A DNA stretch of 64,000 bases from NCBI RefSeq assembly GCF_016808095.1, contig NC_068978.1:24687306-24751305 (forward strand), written 5' to 3'. This document shows positions 48,780 to 58,781 of this stretch, piece by piece (positions within the stretch are counted from its first letter, which is position 1; each line of letters opens with the position of its first letter). This DNA is from Vigna angularis. Its lineage: Eukaryota; Streptophyta; Magnoliopsida; Fabales; Fabaceae. The notes beneath the pieces are model-generated. The model saw nothing but the letters and a program-made list of their open reading frames with translations. It did not search any database and had not been told where the DNA came from. The position numbers and the translations under genes are program-made.

Positions 48780-49830
48780 ATAAAACGGATGTCAACATCC
48801 GTTTCACCTTCAACGGATGTTGACATCCGTTTACTTAAAAAAAAGAAAATTCAACTAACGGATGTGGCACATTCTTATATATATGTGTATAAAAAATATT
48901 TTAATTATTATTTAAATAATAATAAATTAATTAAAATTAATAATAATTATTTTATTAAATAAAATAAAAATAATTAAGTAATAATTTTAAAATAATTAAA
49001 TAATATTTATATATTAATTTAAAATAAAAAAATAAAAAAGCTAACTACTTAAAACAAAATTCAACGGACGGATGTGGTACATCCGTTTTAATATATATGT
49101 ATAAAAAATATTTTAATTATTATTTAAATAACAATAAATAAATTAAAATTAATAATAATTATTTTATTAAATAAAATAAATTAATTTATAAATAATTAAA
49201 TAATAATTTTAAAATAATTAAATAATATTTATATATTAATTTAAAATAAAAAAAATAAAAAAATTAAAAACTTAAAAAAACCTCTAACGGATGTCGCCAC
49301 ATCCATTAACGGATGTCGCCACATCCATTAACGGATGTGGTACATCCGTTTTAATATATATGTATAAAAAATATTTTAATTATTATTTAAATAATAATAA
49401 ATAAATTAAAATCAATAATAATTATTTTATTAAATAAAATAAAATTAATTTATAAATAATTTTAATAATTTTAATATAATTAAATAATATTTATATATTA
49501 ATTTAAAAAAAAAATAAAAAAACTAAAAAGTTAAAAGAAAAATTCAATGAACGTGACACATACGTTTTAATATATATATATATATAATATTTTAATTATT
49601 ATTTAAATAATAATACATAAATTAAATTAATAATAATTATTTTATTAAATAAAATAAAATTAATTTATAAATTATTAAGTAATAATTTTAAAAAAATTAA
49701 ATAATATTTATATATTAATTTAAAATACAATAAATTAAAAAACTAAAAATTAAAAAAAAAAAAAAAGAAACTCAACGGATGTCGCTACATCCGTTGAATA
49801 ATTTTTTCTTCAACAGATGTTGCCATTCGT
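48780..49830. repeat. Tandem array with ACGGATGT..ACATCCGT palindromes
   Basis: Units of about 210-260 bp, each an ACGGATGT(GG/CG)(T/C)(A/C)..ACATCCGTT palindrome followed by about 180 bp of almost pure A/T (TTTAATTATTATTTAAATAA and similar). Palindromes fall near 48,783, 48,813, 48,858, 49,068, 49,287-49,345, 49,550 (decayed) and 49,775. An inverted pair of TTACTC(T/C)(C) ... CACCACC sequences near 48,718 and 49,940 might be the ends of a foldback transposon, but no convincing target duplication was found. Confidence 0.7.
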
Positions 49831-50119
49831 TGAAGAAATGAGATAGGGGTGTAGGATATTTTAAAATATAAAGGATAGTTTTGAAATTTAGAAAAAATAT
49901 GGTGATGCAAGGAACAAAGTGAGGTGGTGTTGGGAGTAACCTCTTGGAGAAATCACCGAGGTGAGGAATCCAGCAACAATAAAACACTTTTCAACAACAA
50001 CAACTTTAGCCCAATCTTCAATAAAAGTAGGCTCCTAAGCAGCCCAATGTGTGGCAGTCATACGCAACACCTTTTCCACCAAAATTTTCTAAAAATCAAG
50101 TACTTTTTCAGGACTATTT

Positions 50120-50602
50120 AAGCCTTATATGGTGAACCCTCTAAGCCCACTATGAGTTTTGATATTAACAAACGCTCTTCTGTGATTTACTTATTTGAAT
50201 GTGGATGCATTATTTGAATATTCTAATATGTGTGTTTATGATAGTTAAAGGATTCATAATATCATCTAGTGGTATTAACAAGTTTAGTGACAAATGGGTG
50301 TCGTTAAATAAACTTAAATTAAGAAAAGGGTGTTTTTGTAATTTCATTTGGTTTTATTTTTAAAATTGCAGAGTCGCATAGGGTAGTTTGGTTTGTGTTT
50401 TAGTTTTTATTTTGTCAGGATATAACTCTGGTTTGATTCTAGTACACTTTTCTGTTCTGGTTTTTTATTGCATTTCCAAGTTTTTATTCTAATTGGTTTA
50501 GATGCATGTACACCACTATTTTAAATAGCTTGCTCGTGTTTAATGAAAGTAGCGCATATTATACAAAGTAGATTATTCTTTTGTGCATGAGATTTTTAAC
50601 AA
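50120..50602 (+). repeat. Copia LTR relic
   Basis: The sequence ending GAGATTTTTAACA at about 50,602 is followed by a degenerate Met-tRNA primer-binding site and then copia gag sequence, so it should be the end of a 5' LTR. The left border (near 50,120-50,150) is uncertain. Confidence 0.5.
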
Positions 50603-50604
50603 AG

Positions 50605-50616
50605 TGGTATCATATC
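50605..50616 (+). other. Degenerate primer-binding site
   Basis: GTGGTATCATATC resembles TGGTATCAGAGC with two changes, a few bases after the LTR end. Confidence 0.5.
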
Positions 50617-50809
50617 TTTATGTTCTGAGTACCAAGAAAAAAAAAAGAGAGAGGAGAGTCAAATAATGTGAGGGAAACAATAAGTGTTTGGGTGTTTTGT
50701 GAGAAAGATAACAAAGGTAGTCAACGAAACGAGTGTGCTACAATTGTCCGAAAAGATCAATTACAACAATTGATCTTTGTAGACGAATGTTCTTCTTGGA
50801 TTCCAAAAT

Positions 50810-50970
50810 GTATGGGACATAATAGAGAATGAGTACAATGAATCAGTGGATGACGAACATCAGACAATGACCCAGATTGCTGCATTGAAAAAGACATGTG
50901 TGAAAGACATATCAGCTTTGTATTTTTTGTATAATGTAGTGGATAAATCGGGTTTAAGAAAATAACTAAT
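50810..50970 (+). pseudogene. Ty1/copia gag (UBN2-type) fragment
   Basis: An open plus-strand reading contains IIENEYNESVDDE, QTMTQIAALKKTCVKD and ALYFLYNVVDKSGLRK. This is the pattern of the copia Gag core ('(I/V)(I/V)ENGYxEP.....L..AQK..L(K)K...KD..AL..I...(L/V)D.S.F'). It lies just downstream of an LTR end and primer-binding site, as expected. The rest of the element is not recognisable. Confidence 0.65.
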
Positions 50971-51179
50971 GTAAAGTCGGAAAAAGGAGATTGAGAAATT
51001 TTGGATGTGGCATACAAAGGAGATATCCACGTTTTCATGATGTTTTCTCACTTGCTTTCATGATGTTTTATGATTGCCATATTTTCTAACTTGCTTTCAT
51101 GATGTTTAATAATTGGATTGACGTGTTATGATGATTTCATATATTATGGGATGTTTTAGGTGTTTAGGTTGCATTTTTC

Positions 51180-52680
51180 CAGGCTAAACAAGTTGTGGTC
51201 GAGCTATCCATGGTGTCTGGCCAAGTTGGTTGGGCTGTCCAGGACCAAGATGTTTCGGACCTCGGTTTCAAGGTTTTAGAGCTTAGTTTCGAATGTTTTT
51301 AGGGTTGTTGTGGGAGGGTTTTTTATACTGGCTGACCTCTTGGTGATGTTGGCTGAGCAATTTAAGGAGTTAGCCAGGGGATTTGTGGTTTGGCCGAGTT
51401 GTATAATTGAGTTGTTTGGGACTTCTCTTTTGGGATTTTGGATCGTGGCCAACCTCCTAGTTATGTTCTCCGAGCTGTTTGAGGTGTTGGCTGGGCTGTA
51501 TGTGGTTTGGTCAAGCTATTTGTCCAAGCTATTTGAGACATTGGTTTTAGGGTTCTAGAGCTCGAATTTTGACATTTTTAGAGTTGTTTTTGGGTTTTTT
51601 TTTTATGTTGGATGACCTCTTGGTGAGGTTGGTCGAGCTATTTGAGTTATTCTTTGAATTGTTTAAGTTTTGGTCGAGTTGTATGGTGGTTGTTTAGAGA
51701 CCTTAATTTTGGGTTCTAGAAATTGTTTTTTAGTGTGGTTTAGGTCGGCTTGGGAGTTTTAACACCTGACTAAGCTGTCTATGGTGATGGCCGACCTCTT
51801 TGAGCATTTTTTCGAAGGTGAGGTTGAGCTGTTTAAATTACTTCTATGTTGTGTGATGTGATAGCCAAGTATTATAGTATGTGTGTCGAGTTGTTTAGGG
51901 TGTTTATGGTGTTGGTTGATTTGTTTCTCCTTATTGTTGTCTAATAAACCATGTTGTTGTGTCCACACTGTGGTTGAGGCAGTGGATCATATGTCATCTT
52001 AAGTACTCTTTAGTCGTGATACGGGAAAGTCCTTGTTTGATGGAAGTTGTTTTTTAGTGAACAAGCAAGTCCCACATTGGTGCGTAGGCCTTATTTTGGT
52101 AAACTTGAAAGACCACATTGGTACATGGGCCCCTGGTTTGGTGAACGAGAAAGTCTACGTTGGTGTGTAGGCTTCATTTTGGTGAAAGAGTTCTGTGTCC
52201 CAGAGTTCGAAAGACGACATATAACGCGATAGTGATTAATGGTTGTGACATGGTTTATCTAGATAAAAGTTTGGATTAACAATGTATTTTGTGTTGTGAA
52301 ACTGATTTATGTTTGGAGCTTATATACTATTAGATAATTGTATTATAATCATTGTATTATTATGTGTTTTTTGATGTTGATGTTGTTAGCTCACCCTTGC
52401 ATTTGTGGTGATGGTTTCCACCTAGGATGATTGTATTTATACAGGAGTAGATAATGTTATAGAGGATGTTGTTATGATGTTGATGCTGTGTAAATTGAGA
52501 GAGGAGTAGGGGAAAAACGTGTTTTTTCTTTTAAATAAATTATGTTGAGGAAATTTAGTTTGTTGTTTTGAGTTGTATTGAGACTTTTTATTATTTTCGC
52601 AAGTTTTAATTAATTTCACAATGACGTAATATAGTTTTAATTTTTTCACTATATTGTGATGATATCAAAGTTGTATTTTT
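51180..52680 (+). repeat. Gypsy-type LTR-like repeat, G/T-rich strand
   Basis: Repeated words such as GGCCGAGTTG, GAGCTGTTTG and GACCTCTTGGTGA(G/T)GTTGG (51,190-51,960), then three CCACATTGGT / TACGTTGGTGTGTAGG units (52,070-52,170), and an end with TTAGCTCACCCTTGCATTTG and GGATGATTG (52,387-52,435). This resembles LTRs of large legume gypsy elements. No coding region attached. Confidence 0.4.
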
Positions 52681-52914
52681 TTCGTAATCAATATATACGT
52701 TCTTTTACTTATATGTGACATCCTAAATTGAGTTGTTATAGTAGCCATTACACTACTGTTCACCATTGCAACACTACTGTAGACAACCATAGATCCTCCA
52801 CATTGTTGTAATCAAGCAAGAACCCGCCACATGGTCACCATGCACAAATAAAAAAATAAAACCTTAAAAGAAAGAAGAAGAAGGAAAGAGGAGAAAGAAG
52901 ATAAACCAAATCAC

Positions 52915-53089
52915 GATATTTACTGATACATTTTTTCTTTGCCAATTACTAACAAATATAAATTTTTGTCGCTAAATATTACCAACTACATTGCTGAAAA
53001 ATTTTGGTATGTGAGAAAAAAAGTTAAGTCGGATTTTTAATGTTTCTAACAAATTTTAACAGTTGATAATATGTGTTTTTTGTGTAGTG
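52915..53089 (+). mobile_element. CACTA 3' end fragment
   Basis: Ends GTGTTTTTTGTGTAGTG (reverse complement CACTACACAAAAAACAC) at 53089, preceded by GCCAATTACTAAC / GCTAAATATTACC subterminal words. No matching left end with a shared 3-bp duplication was found; a CACTACTG at 52,752 does not fit. Confidence 0.5.
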
Positions 53090-54164
53090 ATTGACAATGA
53101 CTTCTTCAAAATCTTTTGGGAATATTGTTTTGAAAGACGAGTACTCTTATTTGTTCTAAAAGAAATTATTTTTTCATTCAACTAACTCCATTTGGTTAGA
53201 GTATCATGAAAATTCATTAATTATACCTTCATTTTGAAAAAGAGTCTGGTGTTTAAAATAATCCTTAGCATTATCATACCTAAACTTCTTGATAAGAACC
53301 CCAAATTGATTTTTAATATATCGAAACATATTTCATAACAATAAAACTAATTTCAGGTTTGCAACATTTAGCTCCTAAAATATGAAATATTTGAAACATT
53401 AGAATGACCTCACACGTCACTATCAACCGGTTTTTTCACCAAAGTAGGCAAAAATGCCATAAATATTACCAAAATAGGCAGATTTTGACCCAAAGTGAAG
53501 TCGTGGGGGTCAAGACGACTTCAAATAAAGAAGTCGTGCCCCCCCAGCACGACTTCACACTGTTTATGCGAATAGTTTGAAGTCGTGCACCCCAAAAACG
53601 ACTTCTGGGTATGGTAATCGATTACCACAATGTTGTAATCGATTACCATATTGTTTTTAATAAAAAAATTAAAAAAAAATTGAAATCGTAGGGGGGTTCA
53701 CGACTTCAATAGGAGAAGTCGTGCACCCCCAACACAACTTTACTTTCTTTTAATTTTTAACTTTTATTAATTAAAATCATTAATAATTTCTAAAAAATAT
53801 TTTTAAATATATTTAAAATAATTAAAATTATAACTAATTAATAATAAAAAATTTCAATATTATTAAATAAATAAATTTCATACTTTTAATTATTTTTGTA
53901 ATTAAATTAAATTTTTTATAAAAAAATTTCAATTAAATAATTTATAACTATAATTATTATAATTATCTAATTAAAAATTCAAAAAAAAATATATTTTACT
54001 ATAATTTATTGTTTTTAATTTTTATTATTATAGTATATTTTTTTACAAAATTATAATAATTAATAATAGTTTTTTTCATTATAAACTATTTAAATTAATA
54101 AAATTATTAAATATAAACTAATTAAATTAATAAAAAAGCTAAATAACTAAAATTGTGGAGGGGG

Positions 54165-55251
54165 TGTTAGCAAAATGATGAAGATGAAATTTTGATGATA
54201 TCCAAATCAAGTCAAGAACAACCAAGACTCATGAAGAATGATCTTTTGAAGACTTGTAATCTTTTGTAATAATTGTATGAACATAGGAAAATTAGTAGTT
54301 TTATGTATACATTCAAAAGTGATGTAAAAATAAACCAAAAAGCCAAAACTGTGTAGTGCTAATCGATTAACAGAGGGTGTTAATCGATTGTTCCAGTGCG
54401 CCGTGAAGTAGCCCAGCATTGCAATGTTAATCGATTAACACAGGGTGTTAATCGATTAACGTTAATCGATTAACAAGGGCTGTTAATCGATTAACACAGG
54501 AGCCGTTTGAAAAACTAGCCGTTTTTAGAGCCGTTGAACTATCCGTTGGGTTGTTAATCGATTAACCACTGTAGCTAATCGATTAACACAGTGTGAAAGG
54601 CTGAAAACGAAAAATGGAAGAGTCTTTGGATGAGTCTATAAATAGACTCTCATTTCCTCTCAACAATAACTTGAGAAACTCTTCCCTTGTGCTCAAATAC
54701 TCAGAAACTCTTGAGAATTGTGTGCTCTTGCTCAGCTAAGGAAACTCTGTCTGTAAAGTTGGTGATATACTGCTACGGTGATAGAGGAATAGCTGGTTCA
54801 TCCTTGGTGTGTCTAAGGAGGTGTCTGGAAGAGGAAGTTCATCCTTCGTGAAGTATTCGGAGGAGGTGTTCATCCTTCGTGAAGTATTCGGAGGAAGTGT
54901 TTCATCCTTTGTGAAGATTCAAAGGAGGTGTTGTCTCATCTCTTGTGGCATCAAGAGAGGTGGTTTCTAAACTTTTACAAATTGTATCTTTGTGATTGTA
55001 GTTTGTAATTGTTTTGTGTTAGTGAAACTGTTTATCTTGTTTTGAGATAAGCGACTGGACGTAGGATTGGTAAGATCCGAACCAGGATAAAATCATCTGT
55101 GCAAATTTCTCTCAACCTTACTCTCTTTGTTTGTCAATATTAATTGCTAAGTAAGTTTAACTGAGTAGAAATTAAAAGGCACAAGTTAGTATTAAAAACC
55201 CTCTTGGTTTGTTATTCCACGCTAACCATTCCGCTGCAGCCGCTTCTGACA
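54165..55251 (+). repeat. 5' LTR of gag-only copy 1 (1087 bp)
   Basis: Bounded by TGTTAGCAAAATG and CGCTTCTGACA. U3 holds eight ATCGATTA palindromic motifs (54,359-54,590). Downstream, a unit of about 30 bp (TTCATCCTTCGTGAAGTATT...GGAGG) is repeated nearly three times (54,838-54,930). Confidence 0.92.
54635..54645 (+). promoter_or_regulatory. LTR TATA box, copy 1 5' LTR
   Basis: TCTATAAATAG, a strong plant TATA sequence in the middle of the LTR. Transcription would start about 30 bases downstream. The same sequence lies at 58165-58175 in the 3' LTR. Confidence 0.75.
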
Positions 55252-55253
55252 AT

Positions 55254-55265
55254 TGGTATCAGAGC
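55254..55265 (+). other. Primer-binding site, copy 1
   Basis: TGGTATCAGAGC, the standard initiator-methionine-tRNA complement of plant copia elements, two bases after the 5' LTR. Confidence 0.9.
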
Positions 55266-55285
55266 TTGCTTTGATAGTCATTCAT

Positions 55286-56941
55286 ATGGCAGGATCACAT
55301 CAAACCTTTGCAGAGGGTGCTTCTATCAATAGACCACCACTATTCAAAGGTGAAAATTACGCATTCTGGAAGGTTAGAATGCAAATTTTTATGGAATCTA
55401 TTGATATAGATATTTGGGATGCTGTTGCATTTGGTCCTTTTGTTCCAACTAACAATATGCAGGAACCAAAGCCCCGTGACCAATGGACTGCTCAAGATAA
55501 GAAAAAATTTGGTAATGATGTAAAAGCTCGTAATATTATTTCATCTGCTTTAACTGTTGATGAGTTTTACAGGATTTCTATTTGTAAAACTGCACAAGAA
55601 ATGTGGGAAGTACTTAAAGTAACCCATGAAGGTACAGATGATGTTAAGAGAGCTAGAAAGAATACCTTAATCCAGGAATACGAAATGTTCAGGATGAAGC
55701 AAGGGGAAACAATAGTAGATGTTCAAAAACGCTTCACCAACATTGTCAATCATCTCATTGGACTAGGTAAATCTTTCGATACTGATGAGCTTAATATAAA
55801 AATTCTGAAATCTTTAGACAAGTCTTGGCAACCAAAAGTGACTGCAATTTCTGAGTCACAAAATCTCAACACCATGACTATGGCGGAACTTTTTGGAAAG
55901 TTGAGGGAACATGAACTTGACCTCGGAAGACTAGATGAAGAAGAAGCAAAAGCAAAAACTAAGAAAAAGAGTCTAGCCTTGAAATCTGAGGTTGAAAGAA
56001 GCAAAGGTAAATCAGAAGATGAAGACTCAGACGAAGAAGAAGAATTGAGACTCATGATAAAAAGGCTCAACAGGTTCATGAAGTCTAAAGGTAAAGGAAA
56101 ATTTAGATACGAAAAGAAAGATAATCCAGTATCTTCCTCAAATTACCGATGCTACGGTTGCGGAGAAAAGGGACATTTAAAAGCAGATTGCCTAAATCAA
56201 AAGAAGGGTGAAGAAAAGAAATTCTTCAAGAAAAAGAAGGCATACATTGCATGGGAAGACGACAATGAGACCATTTCAGATTCAAGCCACTCAGATGAAG
56301 AAGCAAACATCTGTTTAGTGGTGAACGACGACGCTGGAAGCCAAGTAAGTACATCTAGCGATTCTGATAATTCTAGTCAAATTAGTGAAGATGAATTGCA
56401 TGAAATTTATGCTGCTTTAATAGTAGAATCTGAAAAACTAGATCTTGCTCATAAGAAATTGAAAAAGGATTTCAAAAATTTAAAAATAAATTTTGAAAAT
56501 ATTTCTGAAGAAAATAAAAATTTGAAATCAGATTTTGAAAATATTCTTGAAGAAAATAAGAATTTAAAATTAAATTTTGAAAATATTTTTGAAGAAAATA
56601 AAGATTTGAAAAATAAAGTTTTATTTTTTGAAAAGGGTAAATTTACTAGTAGTGATAAATGTGCATCTTGTGTTAATCATAAGAAACTACTAGATGAAAC
56701 AACCTTAGGAGAATGTAGTAAAAATAATGAAAATAAGGTTGTTAAAAATAAGTATGTTCCTAGAATTAAAAATAAGCATAATTATAGAACCCGTAGAACT
56801 TGGGTAGAAAAAGGAACAACTTATAGGAACACAAATGTTGTATCATGCTTTTATTGTATGAAAAAGGGTCATACATCAAACAAATGTAAAATTAAACATT
56901 ATGGTGTTCCAAGTGGTAGATATATTTGGGTTGTAAAATGA
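55286..56941 (+). CDS. Retrotransposon Gag protein, Sirevirus/copia type, intact (551 aa)
   Basis: The nucleocapsid-forming protein of the element. The start is taken at ATG 55286 (MAGSHQTF); the frame is open further upstream only through the primer-binding site and a TTG. Domains: N-terminal PPLFKGENYAFWKVRMQIF (about residues 17-35) typical of copia Gag; the UBN2-like core (about 85-200, WEVLKVTHEGTDDVKRARKN); a Lys/Glu linker; a CCHC knuckle CYGCGEKGHLKADC (289-302); an acidic AYIAWEDD...SDSDNSS segment; three 14-residue coiled-coil repeats of the type NFENISEENKNLK (about 402-444); a second CCHC knuckle CFYCMKKGHTSNKC (521-534). It stops at TGA 56939-56941 with no pol frame after it. Open frame with both knuckles intact implies a recently active protein. 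Confidence 0.92.
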   Translation: MAGSHQTFAEGASINRPPLFKGENYAFWKVRMQIFMESIDIDIWDAVAFGPFVPTNNMQEPKPRDQWTAQDKKKFGNDVKARNIISSALTVDEFYRISICKTAQEMWEVLKVTHEGTDDVKRARKNTLIQEYEMFRMKQGETIVDVQKRFTNIVNHLIGLGKSFDTDELNIKILKSLDKSWQPKVTAISESQNLNTMTMAELFGKLREHELDLGRLDEEEAKAKTKKKSLALKSEVERSKGKSEDEDSDEEEELRLMIKRLNRFMKSKGKGKFRYEKKDNPVSSSNYRCYGCGEKGHLKADCLNQKKGEEKKFFKKKKAYIAWEDDNETISDSSHSDEEANICLVVNDDAGSQVSTSSDSDNSSQISEDELHEIYAALIVESEKLDLAHKKLKKDFKNLKINFENISEENKNLKSDFENILEENKNLKLNFENIFEENKDLKNKVLFFEKGKFTSSDKCASCVNHKKLLDETTLGECSKNNENKVVKNKYVPRIKNKHNYRTRRTWVEKGTTYRNTNVVSCFYCMKKGHTSNKCKIKHYGVPSGRYIWVVK

Positions 56942-57694
56942 TTTCAATTTTTAAATTAACCCAAAGGACCCATACAAAATTGTTGGGTACCTATTGTTTA
57001 AAATTTAGAATTTCTTTAAAACAATATTTGAGAAATTTTTGTTTTAAAAATTGTTTTTGTTCTAAATATTTAATTTTTATTCCAAGGAAGATGGAACAAT
57101 CTTTTATACAAAGCATATATAGTTTTCAAACGGAAAACATTTGAAAAAGAAGAATGTGTGCATGTTGTCTTTGATGAAATTGTAGACCTTGAGGCAAAAC
57201 CTCTTGAGTCATTTAAATTATTTGCAGGAAATGATGAAGATTTGTAGAAGACAACAAATGAAGTGAAGAATGATGTCAATCCTCAAGATGAAGATCTAAT
57301 CAAAATGTGAAAAACAACCTAGAGGATTCTCATTACAAAATTGGAGGGATATCTAAAGGGGTACTTTAGATTTCTATGTTTTCATTAGTGTATGCCCTTC
57401 ATATTTCCTTGTATGCTTGCCTCTTTAAATTCAATAAAATGTATGTTGCTTTTCTTATTATTTCTATACATACATGCTTTTATTAAGGGGGAGTATATTT
57501 TCTAATAAATTTAGGGGGAGCTATACTACATCACTTTTTAATAATGATCAAAAAGGGGGAGAAATATTTAAAGCCTTAAACTTATTTCTAAGTTCACTAA
57601 CAATTGTTTCTTCCTTAAGTTGTTTTTTAAATACAGATTATTACCAAAAGCTTTAAATCAAGACGATTTTGATCATCATCAAAAAGGGGGAGAT
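56942..57694 (+). other. Non-coding 3' interior with repeated polypurine tracts
   Basis: Between the gag stop and the 3' LTR there is no frame of note. AAGGGGGAG-type tracts occur at 57485-57493, 57513-57520, 57551-57561 and 57681-57692, the last directly before the LTR. Multiple tracts before the 3' LTR are a reported hallmark of Sireviruses; one would prime plus-strand DNA synthesis. Confidence 0.8.
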
Positions 57695-58781
57695 TGTTAG
57701 CAAAATGATGAAGATGAAATTTTGATGATATCCAAATCAAGTCAAGAACAACCAAGACTCATGAAGAATGATCTTTTGAAGACTTGTAATCTTTTGTAAT
57801 AATTGTATGAACATAGGAAAATTAGTAGTTTTATGTATACATTCAAAAGTGATGTAAAAATAAACCATAAAGCCAAAACTGTGCAGTGTTAATCGATTAA
57901 CAGAGGGTGTTAATCGATTGTTCCAGTGCGCCATGAAGTAGCCCAGCATTGCAGTGTTAATCGATTAACACAGGGTGTTAATCGATTAACGTTAATCGAT
58001 TAACAATGGCTGTTAATCGATTAACACAGGAGCCGTTTGAAAAACTAGCCGTTTTTAGAGCCGTTGAACTATCCGTTGGGTTGTTAATCGATTAACCACT
58101 GTAGCTAATCGATTAACACAGTGTGAAAGGCTGAAAACGAAAAATGGAAGAGTCTTTGGATGAGTCTATAAATAGACTCTCATTTCCTCTCAACAATAAC
58201 TTGAGAAACTCTTCCCTTGTGCTCAAATACTCAGAAACTCTTGAGAATTGTGTGCTCTTGCTCAGCTAAGGAAACTCTGTCTGTAGAGTTGGTGATATAC
58301 TGCTACGGTGATAGAGGAATAGCTGGTTCATCCTTGGTGTGTCTAAGGAGGTGTCTGGAAGAGGAAGTTCATCCTTCGTGAAGTATTCGGAGGAGGTGTT
58401 CATCCTTCGTGAAGTATTCGGAGGAAGTGTTTCATCCTTTGTGAAGATTCAAAGGAGGTGTTGTCTCATCTCTTGTGGCATCAAGAGAGGTGGTTTCTAA
58501 ACTTTTACAAATTGTATCTTTGTGATTGTAGTTTGTAATTGTTTTGTGTTAGTGAAACTGTTTATCTTGTTTTGAGATAAGCGACTGGACGTAGGATTGG
58601 TAAGATCCGAACCAGGATAAAATCATCTCTGCAAATTTCTCTCAACCTTACTCTCTTTGTTTGTCAATATTAATTGCTAAGTAAGTTTAACTGAGTAGAA
58701 ATTAAAAGGCACAAGTTAGTATTAAAAACCCTCTTGGTTTGTTATTCCACGCTAACCATTCCGCTGCAGCCGCTTCTGACA
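57695..58781 (+). repeat. 3' LTR of gag-only copy 1 (1087 bp)
   Basis: Same length and ends as the 5' LTR. About eight substitutions seen by eye, several of them C/T or A/G. Confidence 0.92.

Larger units (their letters stand above)
54165..58781 (+). mobile_element. Gag-only Sirevirus-like LTR retrotransposon, copy 1 (young, structurally complete)
   Basis: 4617 bp, flanked by GGGGG on both sides (54160-54164, 58782-58786). Both LTRs are exactly 1087 bp (54165-55251, 57695-58781), and I count about eight differences between them, so it is recent. The 2443-bp interior has a Met-tRNA-type primer-binding site, an intact 551-codon gag, and repeated polypurine tracts before the 3' LTR. There is no protease, integrase, reverse transcriptase or RNase H, nor room for them. 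This is the layout described for terminal-repeat retrotransposons with a GAG domain (TR-GAG). Gag layout and multiple AAGGGGGAG tracts point to the Sirevirus branch of Ty1/copia. It needs enzymes in trans. Confidence 0.92.

Noticed and set aside
52749..53089. A complete small CACTA element from CACTACTG at 52,752 to TAGTG at 53,089
   Set aside because: The bases flanking the two ends do not match as a 3-bp duplication, and the left end lacks subterminal repeats. Kept only as a 3' fragment.
55254..55265. tRNA-like sequence
   Set aside because: Only 12 bases complementary to a tRNA 3' end, placed exactly at the LTR edge; it is a primer-binding site, not a tRNA gene.
55253..55285. Extension of the gag frame upstream of ATG 55286
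   Set aside because: It would start at TTG within the primer-binding site. The ATG at 55286 with MAG is shared with the other copy.
55750..56079. Ser/Leu-rich minus-strand frame (and its counterpart at 29788-30066 plus)
   Set aside because: Antisense shadows of gag at both retrotransposon copies.
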